Source: Burkholderiales bacterium
Lineage (GTDB): Bacteria; Pseudomonadota; Gammaproteobacteria; Burkholderiales; Casimicrobiaceae
Direction: 5' to 3'
NCBI GenBank assembly: GCA_025354075.1
Contig: JANXNO010000214.1
Span: 1 to 9,549 of the forward strand
DNA: 9,549 nt
This document shows, one piece after another, positions 1 to 6,249 of the stretch. The translations under genes and the position numbers were made by a program. Below the pieces are notes generated by a model that saw only the letters and a list, made by a program, of their open reading frames with translations, was not told the DNA's origin and did no database searches. Numbering within the stretch: position 1 is the first letter of the stretch; each line of letters opens with the position of its first letter.

Positions 1-696
1 GGCGTCTCCGCGCCCGGCTTTGCGGCGATGCGGGCGCTCACGCACGACGTGATGAGCGCGGGTGCAGCAGGCGTGATGATCGCACCGCCGAATACGCTGC
101 GCACTGATGATCAGATCGCTACTTATTACAAGCAGGCAAGCGAGGCCATTGGCGTCGATGTGCCGTTTGTGATTCAAGACTATCCACTGACGTTTAGCGT
201 GCAGATGACGCCTGCCGTGATCCGCCGCATCGTGATGGAGAACCCGGCGTGCGTCATGCTCAAGCATGAAGACTGGCCAGGTCTCGACAAAATTTCCACG
301 CTGCGCAGCTATGAGCGCGACGGCTCGATGCGTCACATCTCGATCCTCTGCGGCAACAACGCCCTGTTCCTCGATTTTGAAATGGAGCGTGGTGCCGATG
401 GTGCGAACACCGGCTATTGCTTCCCCGACATGCTCGCCGATGTGGTGCGTTTATCTGCGGCAGGCAAGCGCGACGACGCGCATGATTTGTTTGACGCGCA
501 CCTGCCGCTGATTCGTTATGAGCAACAGCCGGGACCGGGGCTCGCCGTACGCAAATACGTGATGATGAAGCGCGGCATTCTTAGTCACGACACGCTGCGC
601 AAGCCGGGCGCAGCGCTGTCGGCAGTGGCGCGCGCCGAGGTGGACTATCTGTTGTCGCGGGTGGCGCGGGTGGACGCGCGGGCGCTACTAAAGTGA
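1..696 (+). CDS. Dihydrodipicolinate synthase/N-acetylneuraminate lyase family protein (5' truncated)
   Basis: The reading frame is open from base 1 to the TGA at 694-696, so about 231 codons remain of a family usually near 300 residues; the N-terminal part of the TIM barrel lies outside the window. Family features visible are the barrel segment GAAGVMIAPPNTLRTDDQI, the strand VPFVIQDYPLTF, and a lysine in VMLKHED (codon 262-264) at the position of the Schiff-base lysine of class I aldolases. The GCGNNALFLDFEMERGADGANTG-like stretch (LCGNNALF...GADGANTG) matches the later glycine-rich strand. In true DapA the catalytic tyrosine sits in an YNVP-like motif; here the aligned motif reads QDYP, so the tyrosine is shifted. 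The role is therefore probably a catabolic aldolase or dehydratase rather than lysine synthesis. The substrate cannot be told. The next gene overlaps the stop codon by 4 nt, suggesting co-translation. Confidence 0.85.
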   Translation, partial: GVSAPGFAAMRALTHDVMSAGAAGVMIAPPNTLRTDDQIATYYKQASEAIGVDVPFVIQDYPLTFSVQMTPAVIRRIVMENPACVMLKHEDWPGLDKISTLRSYERDGSMRHISILCGNNALFLDFEMERGADGANTGYCFPDMLADVVRLSAAGKRDDAHDLFDAHLPLIRYEQQPGPGLAVRKYVMMKRGILSHDTLRKPGAALSAVARAEVDYLLSRVARVDARALLK

Positions 697-1808
697 GCAA
701 GTACGGCAGTCAGCTCGCCACGGCGTCACAAATTCGCGTAACGCTCGGCCCCGTCGCGCGCCCAGCCAGCGCGTTGCGTTACGTCACGATTGCTGATTTT
801 GAACGGATATTCTCGTGCAAGATCAATTCGTTGCCGCAAAATGTTTGCCTGATTGGCTGGCTTAAGTCGGAGCGTTGCTGGTATTGCGCGCCCACTGCGT
901 TCAGCGTCCAGTCCGCGACTCATGCAAGCATCGTGTTTCATCGCCACGGCTCCGAGCGATTGCTGCGTTTTTTGTCGCAACATATCGTGGAGCAACTTGA
1001 GGTGTCTGCGCTTTGGTTCAGCTTCTGCTTTTATGATGCGTGGCGGGAGCGTAATCTGTATTCGAACGAGTACCGTTGGGTAACACCGGCTGATCTTTCT
1101 GGCCACATGGAGTGGCGCGGCTCGCCAGGCGACCTTCCCGTGCTCAGCCCGACGCGTCACTGGCTCGCGTGCTTTGGCGCGCATCGCGGCGACCCGAGCG
1201 CGTTGTTGCAGCCTGATCCACACTATCTGGGTGGTTACTACGGTGCGTTATTCGCTGAATTGCTTCCTTTCAAAACGCCGTGGGCAGATCGAAAAGAGCG
1301 CGCGGTGCTTAGCGCTGGCGACCACGGTGAAAGCTGCAACCTGTTCGAGCCGCTGGCAGACCGTAGCGTGCATCCGCGGCGACTTTTAAAAGCGGTGGTA
1401 GCCGAGCAGAAGCTGGACGTCGATGTATTTCTCGGACAGCCATTTTCGCGTGGTGAGCAACTTGCTTACCGCTATATCGTGGACGTCGATGGCTTTGCGC
1501 GCACCTGGGACGCCTGGGCCTGGAAGATGATGAGTGGCTCCACCGTGCTGGCCGTGGCGTCTCCGTGGGTGAGCTTTTTCTCGGAGCAGTTTTCACCGTG
1601 GCAGCACTATGTACCGATCAACAACGATTGTTCCGACCTTGCAGAAAAGCTCGAATGGTGCCGCAACCACGCGGCCGAGTGCGCGGCCATTGCCGGGCGA
1701 GCGGGTGAACGTGCGAGCGTCGTCTATGACCCGGCAACGGTGGCTGAAGTGTTGCTGCATAAATTCCAGCAAAAACTCGCCGAGCCGTTGCCCGACGGGT
1801 TCGCCTGA
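693..1808 (+). CDS. Probable GT90 (CAP10/LPS-modifying) family glycosyltransferase
   Basis: A 371-codon frame begins with GTG inside the stop of the preceding gene (GTGA overlap, 693-696); there is no ATG before residue 139, so the GTG is the most economical start. The C-terminal half carries the signature of GT90/CAP10 enzymes: YRYIVDVDGFARTWDAW at residues 259-275, then SGSTVLAVASPW (281-292) and SPWQHYVPI (301-309), followed by an acidic helix with DLAEKLEWCRNH (315-326). Family members transfer sugars such as xylose or glucose from nucleotide sugars; the class includes fungal capsule protein CAP10, animal POGLUT enzymes and bacterial LPS-modifying proteins. Residues 195-235 (PWADRKERAVLS...RRLLKAVV) resemble the upstream substrate region, but the usual arginine-glycine motif there is weak. 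The N-terminal 100 residues are not recognisable. No signal peptide or membrane segment is seen, so a cytosolic enzyme acting on a cell-surface glycan is the best guess. The acceptor is unknown. Confidence 0.7.
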   Translation: MSKYGSQLATASQIRVTLGPVARPASALRYVTIADFERIFSCKINSLPQNVCLIGWLKSERCWYCAPTAFSVQSATHASIVFHRHGSERLLRFLSQHIVEQLEVSALWFSFCFYDAWRERNLYSNEYRWVTPADLSGHMEWRGSPGDLPVLSPTRHWLACFGAHRGDPSALLQPDPHYLGGYYGALFAELLPFKTPWADRKERAVLSAGDHGESCNLFEPLADRSVHPRRLLKAVVAEQKLDVDVFLGQPFSRGEQLAYRYIVDVDGFARTWDAWAWKMMSGSTVLAVASPWVSFFSEQFSPWQHYVPINNDCSDLAEKLEWCRNHAAECAAIAGRAGERASVVYDPATVAEVLLHKFQQKLAEPLPDGFA

Positions 1809-1821
1809 ACGCTCGACGGCA

Positions 1822-1839
1822 ACGCACCGCGCGGTGCGT
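1822..1839. repeat. Perfect 18-bp palindrome in the gap between the GT90 and thioesterase genes
   Basis: The sequence ACGCACCGCGCGGTGCGT is its own reverse complement over all 18 bases. It lies 14 bp after the GT90 stop codon and 70 bp before the thioesterase ATG. It could form a strong GC hairpin at the end of the upstream transcript, but no T tract follows (GGCAAATCG), so it is not a standard intrinsic terminator. A regulator operator is an alternative. The remaining bases of this 100-bp gap show no convincing promoter. Confidence 0.6.
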
Positions 1840-1908
1840 GGCAAATCGACAATCCGAAAGCCAACTGCGCTATCGTCCGCTGCATAATCCCCAGTCCACG
1901 CCAACGCC

Positions 1909-2394
1909 ATGAACCTCCCTTCGCACCAGCTCACGATGACCGTCCTGATGACGCCCGACATGGCAAATTTTGCGGGCAACGTTCACGGCGGCACCATCCT
2001 CAAATTTCTTGATCAAGTCGCCTACGCCTGCGCCAGTCGTTACGCGTCAAGCTACGTGGTGACGCTGTCGGTCGACCAGGTCATGTTCAGGCAGCCAATT
2101 TACGTTGGCGAATTGGTGAGTTTTCTGGCGAGCGTGAATCACACCGGCACCTCATCCATGGAGGTCGGCATCAAAGTTGTCGCGGAGAACATTCGCACCC
2201 AGGACGTGCGACACGTCAATAGTTGCTACTTCACGATGGTCGCCGTCGACGACGCACGCAAGCCGGTCGCCGTGCCGCCGCTGCGCCCGTTCTCGCTGGA
2301 AGAAAAACAACGTCATCAAGGCGCAGCGTTGCGAAAGACGCTACGTCAAGAACTCGAAGAGCGGTTCAAGGCGGCGAAACTGCCTGTGGGCTGA
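1909..2394 (+). CDS. Acyl-CoA thioesterase, hotdog fold (YciA/BACH type)
   Basis: This 161-residue protein hydrolyses acyl-CoA thioesters to free acid and CoA in the cytosol. It has the typical single hotdog domain of the YciA/BACH/VdlD family: the active-site helix NVHGGTILKFLDQVAYACASRYA (residues 24-46) holds the conserved asparagine N24, the HGG (26-28) and the aspartate D35. The strand VTLSVDQVMFRQPIYVGELV (51-70) and the later GTSSMEVGIKVVAEN (80-94) are also family-typical. The C-terminal tail from residue 125 is charged and helical (EEKQRHQ...LEERFKAAK). The ATG at 1909 is the first start in frame, but no Shine-Dalgarno sequence is visible before it. Acyl specificity cannot be read from sequence, and a link with the aromatic pathway downstream is not shown. 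Confidence 0.9.
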   Translation: MNLPSHQLTMTVLMTPDMANFAGNVHGGTILKFLDQVAYACASRYASSYVVTLSVDQVMFRQPIYVGELVSFLASVNHTGTSSMEVGIKVVAENIRTQDVRHVNSCYFTMVAVDDARKPVAVPPLRPFSLEEKQRHQGAALRKTLRQELEERFKAAKLPVG

Positions 2395-2422
2395 TAAACG
2401 CTCTTGCCTTTTTCCGAGAGTT

Positions 2423-2440
2423 AGTTGCATTCAACTTTTT
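2423..2440 (+). terminator. Weak terminator-like hairpin after the thioesterase gene
   Basis: AGTTG (2423-2427) and CAACT (2432-2436) form a 5-bp stem with a CATT loop, and the stem runs directly into five T residues (2436-2440). It is 29 bp after the thioesterase stop, in the 169-bp gap before the convergent regulator gene. The stem is short and AT-rich, so efficiency is doubtful. The rest of that gap (2441-2563) is AT-richer than its surroundings and I see no gene in it. Confidence 0.3.
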
Positions 2441-2563
2441 GCCGGAAGGCCTACGCTATATGGGCATACGCGTCATAACGCTATTTATCGACTTTGTTCC
2501 ATATGTCGGTCTACGCCCTAACGCAGTGGTACTTTCAGCAAAAAAGCTATATCTATTTCTGTA

Positions 2564-3337
2564 CTATGCCCGATGGCCCAGGCGCTCCGAAATAGCCCGT
2601 GCGGTGGCCTTCACTTCCTTCGCAATTGGGCTCGTCCAGCTGGCGTCGAATTCTGCCGCTGAACCCAATGCGGTAAGTGCCAGCGCGATCTCGCCGGTAT
2701 GGTCGAACACCGGGGCGGAGAACGCATTGACGCCGGGCACGGGGTTGCCTTGCGCCCTCGCCAGGCTACGTTGGCGAACCTGAGCAAAGTCGGGTGCCAG
2801 TAACGCGAGCGCCTTCGTGGCCACGCTGCGTTGCTTGACGTCAGGAAAAGTGGCGGCAAGTGCTGCGTCAATCGCAGCTGGAGAAACGTAAGCAGCAAAA
2901 ACGTACCCGGTCGCGGTTTGGCTGAGCGCCATGACGGTACCGGTTCGCATGTTGACGTGAATGGGTCGCACCGATTGCTCAAAACGCACGATAGTCGGAC
3001 CGTAATTGCCCCATACGGCAATGGCGGTGGATTGACCGATGCGCTGGCTGAGTGGTCCCATTTCTGCCGTGGCGATCTTGACGGCATCCAGTCGGTTCAG
3101 ACTAACCAGCCCCAATTGCAGCGCCAGCGAACCGAGGTCGTAGCGCCCGGTCACGGCGTCCTGTTCCATCAAACCCAGCTTGCAGAAACTCACCAGATAG
3201 GCATGCGCCTTGGCGGCCGGCATGTCAGCCGCCTCAGCCAATTCCTTCAACATCATTGCGCCACTGCTACGAGACAGCGCATGCAGCAAACGGCCACCAA
3301 CGTCAATGGATTGGATGCCGCGTTGAAGTTTTGCCAT
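2564..3337 (-). CDS. IclR-family transcriptional regulator
   Basis: A 257-residue protein with the standard IclR layout. The N-terminal winged helix-turn-helix begins GIQSIDVGGRLLHAL (residues 7-21) and continues through KELAEAADMPAAKAHAYLVSFCKLGLMEQD (31-60), with the wing at AVTGRYDLG (61-69). The effector-binding domain covers roughly residues 75-250; the segment GVNAFSAPVFDHTGEIALALTALG near its end is the usual ligand-pocket region. Length and domain order are normal. The gene is transcribed away from the MBL/FAD/hmgA/fahA series, sharing a 191-bp intergenic region with it, so it most likely controls that cluster and itself. In Pseudomonas putida the homogentisate operon is controlled by HmgR, an IclR-type protein responding to homogentisate; a similar role here is inferred from position, and orthology is not established. 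The start at the ATG (3335-3337) gives a normal N-terminus, though its ribosome binding site is weak. Confidence 0.93.
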   Translation of the reverse strand: MAKLQRGIQSIDVGGRLLHALSRSSGAMMLKELAEAADMPAAKAHAYLVSFCKLGLMEQDAVTGRYDLGSLALQLGLVSLNRLDAVKIATAEMGPLSQRIGQSTAIAVWGNYGPTIVRFEQSVRPIHVNMRTGTVMALSQTATGYVFAAYVSPAAIDAALAATFPDVKQRSVATKALALLAPDFAQVRQRSLARAQGNPVPGVNAFSAPVFDHTGEIALALTALGSAAEFDASWTSPIAKEVKATARAISERLGHRA

Positions 3338-3354
3338 GACTTTGTAATTTGCTA

Positions 3355-3381
3355 TTAGCGAACACGTTTACTTTTAGCGAA
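3355..3381. promoter_or_regulatory. Tandem TTAGCGAA repeats, candidate operator for the divergent regulator
   Basis: TTAGCGAA occurs at 3355-3362 and again at 3374-3381, 19 bp apart start to start, close to two helical turns. Both lie just upstream of the iclR-type start, and the second falls in the spacer of the candidate promoter for the catabolic genes. A regulator bound here could control both directions. A near copy, CTAGCGAA on the - strand at about 9196-9203, precedes the TRAP transporter gene. Assignment as an operator is inference. Confidence 0.35.
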
Positions 3382-3395
3382 TTGTGCCGTAACAT
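3367..3395 (+). promoter_or_regulatory. Candidate sigma-70 promoter for the MBL-to-fahA series
   Basis: TTTACT (3367-3372) and TAACAT (3390-3395) are separated by 17 bp; each matches four of six consensus positions. It would produce a leader of roughly 125 nt that contains both palindromic elements before the MBL start. Spacing is ideal but the match is modest, so this is a weak call. Confidence 0.25.
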
Positions 3396-3432
3396 GCAAG
3401 GCTCGTCGACCGACCACTTAAACCTGCACATC

Positions 3433-3509
3433 GGGTGCGCTCCGCGCACCAAGAATTGCGTTCAAGGCGTTCATCCGACTACCGAATGTTTGGTGCGCGG
3501 AGCGCACCC
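3433..3509. repeat. Pair of inverted, self-palindromic REP-like elements (BIME-like)
   Basis: The left arm (3433-3452, GGGTGCGCTCCGCGCACCAA) is the exact reverse complement of the right arm (3490-3509) over 20 bases, with 37 bases between. Each arm is itself a hairpin: GGTGCGC, a 3-base loop, GCGCACC. The layout of two inverted palindromic units around a short spacer is that of bacterial REP pairs (BIMEs). It lies entirely in the leader of the MBL gene, ending 19 bp before the ATG, so in RNA it could form either two small hairpins or one 20-bp stem. Dispersal in the genome cannot be judged from one window. Confidence 0.7.
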
Positions 3510-3528
3510 TGTGAATCTGGAGAGCTGT

Positions 3529-4497
3529 ATGCCTGAGACCGCGCCTGTCAAAAAATTCGCTTCCCAAGCCGATCTCGACGTCAAAAAGGTGAGCTTCGAC
3601 AAGCTCTCTGACAACGCTTACGCGTACACCGCCGAAGGTGATCCGAATACAGGCATCATCATTGGTGACGACTGCGTGATGGTGATTGACACCCAGGCCA
3701 CGCCGATCATGGCACAGGACGTGATCCGCCACATCCGCACCGTGACTGACAAACCGATCAGGTATGTGGTGTTGTCGCACTATCACGCCGTGCGCGTGCT
3801 CGGCGCGTCGGGCTACAAGCCTGATCACATCATCGCCAGTCACGACACGTACGATCTGATCGTTGAACGCGGCGAGCAGGACAAGGCCAGCGAAATCGGC
3901 CGTTTTCCGCGGCTGTTTCAGGCGGTGGAATCGGTGCCGCCGGGCATGACCTGGCCAACGATGACGTTCAAGGGCGAGATGACGCTGTGGCTCGGCAAGC
4001 TTGAAGTGAAGTTGCTGCAGGTGGGACGCGGTCACACCAAGGGCGACACCATTGCATGGATTCCATCGCAGAAAATTTTGTTCTCTGGCGATCTGGTGGA
4101 GTTTGATGCGACGCCATACGCAGGCGACGCTTACTACGAGGACTGGCCCGCAACGCTTGACGCGCTGGCAGCACTCAAGCCCGAAAAGCTGGTGCCGGGC
4201 CGGGGCGCGGCGCTGCAAACCGCCGAGCAAGTTGCAGCCGGATTGCGCGGTACCCGTGAGTTTGTGTCGGACCTGTATGCATCGGTGAAAGCGGGAGCAG
4301 CGGCCGGCAAGGATTTGAACAGCGTCTACCGCGAAACGATGGCAGCGCTCAAACCCAAGTACGGCCACTGGGTGATTTTTGATCACTGCATGCCGTTTGA
4401 TGTGACACGTGCCTACGATCTGGCAATGGGGCACAAAGACCCACGCATCTGGACTGATAAGCGCGATCAGGAAATGTGGGCGGCGCTGGAGGGTTAG
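3529..4497 (+). CDS. MBL-fold (metallo-beta-lactamase superfamily) protein with degenerate metal motif
   Basis: The chosen ATG at 3529 follows GGAGAG (3519-3524) and gives 322 residues. The frame stays open 180 bases further upstream, but that stretch consists of the leader repeats and reads as non-protein. The fold is evident: GIIIGDDCVMVIDTQATP (42-59), IRYVVLSHYHAVRVLGASGY (77-96), VGRGHTKGDTIAW (165-177), ILFSGDLVEF (183-192). The canonical HxHxDH motif reads H84-Y-H86-A-V88-R89, so the aspartate and histidine of metal site 2 are absent; H169 and D188 are kept, and the late GHG histidine is R225 in PGRG. The protein may bind one metal, or use another chemistry, or have lost hydrolase activity. 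I recall similar HYHAVR proteins beside FAD hydroxylase and hmgA genes in Burkholderiales, which would make the change a family trait. It starts the catabolic series, 49 bp before the FAD gene. The reaction is unknown. Confidence 0.88.
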   Translation: MPETAPVKKFASQADLDVKKVSFDKLSDNAYAYTAEGDPNTGIIIGDDCVMVIDTQATPIMAQDVIRHIRTVTDKPIRYVVLSHYHAVRVLGASGYKPDHIIASHDTYDLIVERGEQDKASEIGRFPRLFQAVESVPPGMTWPTMTFKGEMTLWLGKLEVKLLQVGRGHTKGDTIAWIPSQKILFSGDLVEFDATPYAGDAYYEDWPATLDALAALKPEKLVPGRGAALQTAEQVAAGLRGTREFVSDLYASVKAGAAAGKDLNSVYRETMAALKPKYGHWVIFDHCMPFDVTRAYDLAMGHKDPRIWTDKRDQEMWAALEG

Positions 4498-4546
4498 ACA
4501 CATGCGTTCCGGACGTGATGCGGTAGGGTCGGCAGGATAGCTTCGC

Positions 4547-6247
4547 GTGGACTACCAGGCCAAACGTTTCACTTACAACCGCTGCGCCGAACACGACGCC
4601 GCAACACCTGCGCGCCATCCGGTCGTAATCGTTGGCGCAGGCCCGGTCGGCATGACGCTGGCGCTAGATCTTGCGCAGCAAAATATTGCGGTCATCGTGC
4701 TCGATGATGACGACAAATTGTCCGCCGGATCACGCGCTATCTGCTTCGCAAAACGCACGCTGGAAATCTGGGATCGTCTGGGTGTTGGCGATGCAATGGT
4801 CACGAAAGGCGTGTCGTGGAACGTCGGCAAGGTGTTCTTTCGCGATGCGCCTGTTTACAGTTTTGATTTGCTTGGCGAGGAAGGTCATCGTCGTCCCGCG
4901 TTCATCAATTTGCAGCAGTATTACGCAGAAGGATTTTTATCCGATGCGGTTGCACAGACACCAAAGATTGACGTGCGCTGGCATAGCCGTGTGGTCGGCA
5001 TAGAAAACGCTGTCGACTGTGTGACGCTCACCGTTGAAACACCAGACGGAACGTACGAAATCAACGCCGACTACGTGGTCGCCTGCGATGGCTCGCGGTC
5101 GGCCGTGCGCAAGCTGCTTGGATTGGAGAGCAAAGGGCAAACCTTTCGTGATCGCTTTCTGATTGCCGACGTGAAGATGACAGCCCCCTTCCCGAGCGAG
5201 CGCTGGTTCTGGTTTGATCCGCCGTTTCACCCGAACCAGTCGGTACTGCTGCACCGGCAACCGGACAACGTATGGCGCATTGATTTTCAGCTCGGTTGGG
5301 ATGCCGATCCAGACCTAGAGAAGCAACCCGAGCGCGTGCGTCCGCGTGTGCAGGCGTTGCTCGGGCCTGATGCGAAATTCGAGTTCGAGTGGATCAGCGT
5401 GTACACCTTCGCTTGCATGCGCATGGAACGCTTCCGTCACGGACGCGTGCTGTTCGCCGGCGATTCAGCGCACCTGGTGTCACCATTCGGTGCGCGTGGT
5501 GCCAACTCCGGCGTGCAGGATGCGGACAACCTGGGCTGGAAGTTAGGGCTGGTCGTCCGTGGTGATGCGTCGGATGCGCTGCTCGACAGCTATGCCGCCG
5601 AGCGCGAATACGCGGCCGACGAAAACATTCTGAATTCAACACGAGCGACGGATTTCATCACGCCCAAAAGCGAAATTAGTCGCGTATTTCGCGACGCCGT
5701 ACTTGATCTCGCGAAAGAACATCCGTTCGCGCGAAAACTGGTGAACTCCGGGCGGCTTTCGGTGCCTGCGACGTTGCATGCTTCACCGTTGAATACGCCC
5801 AATATCGATGAGTTTTCGGGACTGATGGTACCCGGTGCAGCAGCGGTGGACGCGCCGGTTTTTGTTGATGGGCGGCAGGAGTGGTTTTTAAATTTGTTGG
5901 GTGGTGATTTCGTCGTAGTGAGCGTCGCACCAGTTGCGCCGCTGTCGTCTGAGCCTTCTCTCTCTGAAGGAAACGGCTGCGCCGTGGAATCGAGCGCCAT
6001 CGCGGCTCGCACAGCCAACCACCCCCTCACCCTGGCGATTACTAGCGCCAAGCTTGGTTCGCTCTCCCGCAAGGGGAGAGGGGAAATGACAGTGGGCGCG
6101 CCACGCGAATGGCTCACCCGCTACGACGCCCAACCCGGCACGACCTACCTCTTCCGCCCGGATCAACACGTGTGCGCGCGCTGGCGGAGCTACGACGAAC
6201 AGGCCGTGCTCGCCGCCGTTGCGCGTGCCTGCGGAAAGCAGCAGTAA
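4547..6247 (+). CDS. Class A FAD-dependent aromatic hydroxylase (MhpA/MhaA-like)
   Basis: A 566-residue flavoprotein monooxygenase of the PHBH/MhpA class, which uses NAD(P)H and O2 to hydroxylate a phenolic ring in the cytosol. The GTG start (4547) has AGGA 9 nt upstream and gives an N-terminus (MDYQAKRFTY) ahead of the Rossmann motif GAGPVG (residues 30-35). The DG motif is VVACDGSRSAVRKLLG (177-192) and the GD motif is VLFAGDSAHLVSPFGARGANSGVQDADNLGWKL (301-333). The C-terminal thioredoxin-like part ends in TTYLFRPDQHVCARWR (532-547). Its position before a DUF2783 gene and hmgA recalls MhaA, the 3-hydroxyphenylacetate 6-hydroxylase that makes homogentisate; substrate is inferred from context only. 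Residues about 470-512 are odd: they are low in family character and their DNA looks like a dispersed repeat (separate entry). The frame is intact through it. The stop is 2 nt before the next ATG. Confidence 0.9.
   Translation: MDYQAKRFTYNRCAEHDAATPARHPVVIVGAGPVGMTLALDLAQQNIAVIVLDDDDKLSAGSRAICFAKRTLEIWDRLGVGDAMVTKGVSWNVGKVFFRDAPVYSFDLLGEEGHRRPAFINLQQYYAEGFLSDAVAQTPKIDVRWHSRVVGIENAVDCVTLTVETPDGTYEINADYVVACDGSRSAVRKLLGLESKGQTFRDRFLIADVKMTAPFPSERWFWFDPPFHPNQSVLLHRQPDNVWRIDFQLGWDADPDLEKQPERVRPRVQALLGPDAKFEFEWISVYTFACMRMERFRHGRVLFAGDSAHLVSPFGARGANSGVQDADNLGWKLGLVVRGDASDALLDSYAAEREYAADENILNSTRATDFITPKSEISRVFRDAVLDLAKEHPFARKLVNSGRLSVPATLHASPLNTPNIDEFSGLMVPGAAAVDAPVFVDGRQEWFLNLLGGDFVVVSVAPVAPLSSEPSLSEGNGCAVESSAIAARTANHPLTLAITSAKLGSLSRKGRGEMTVGAPREWLTRYDAQPGTTYLFRPDQHVCARWRSYDEQAVLAAVARACGKQQ
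5954..6083. repeat. Dispersed-repeat-like segment inside the FAD hydroxylase gene
   Basis: This stretch has the look of proteobacterial intergenic repeats rather than coding DNA. It contains three successive hairpins: CCTTC/GAAGG (5954-5958 with 5966-5970), TGGCG/CGCCA (6033-6037 with 6046-6050) and CTCTCCC/GGGAGAG (6062-6068 with 6074-6080, loop GCAAG), with a CCCCCTCACCCT tract (6022-6033) before the second. It is read in frame without a stop as about 43 residues, between the C-terminal strand LGGDFVVV and the conserved RYDAQPGTTYLFRPDQ segment. Exact ends are guesses. Confidence 0.5.
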
Positions 6248-6249
6248 AT

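Noticed and set aside
1846..1876. TCGACA/TATCGT as a promoter for the thioesterase gene
   Set aside because: The 19-bp spacing and weak -10 box make it unconvincing.
2457..2506. ATATGG/CCATAT inverted match in the convergent gap
   Set aside because: Only six bases with a long spacer in AT-rich DNA; expected by chance.
2223..2783. Open + frame across the convergent gap, with a hydrophobic stretch in its middle
   Set aside because: Its two ends lie inside the thioesterase and iclR-type genes in other frames, and no ribosome site or family signature supports it. The hydrophobic run is due to the AT-rich spacer.
3349..3528. 60-codon N-terminal extension of the MBL-fold protein
   Set aside because: It translates the tandem motif and the paired palindromes, has no family similarity, and the ATG at 3529 has a GGAGAG site.
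3418..4503. Long open frame on the - strand (361 codons) opposite the MBL-fold gene
   Set aside because: It mirrors the codon structure of a clear MBL-fold gene on the + strand; the translation is rich in R, H and V without any recognisable domain.
5590..6117. - strand frame of 175 codons opposite the end of the FAD hydroxylase gene
   Set aside because: It is a shadow of the + strand gene and the repeat-like segment, with no domain.
6109..6249. 47-codon N-terminal extension of the DUF2783 protein
   Set aside because: It lies wholly within the conserved C-terminus of the FAD hydroxylase gene, and DUF2783 proteins are about 60 residues.
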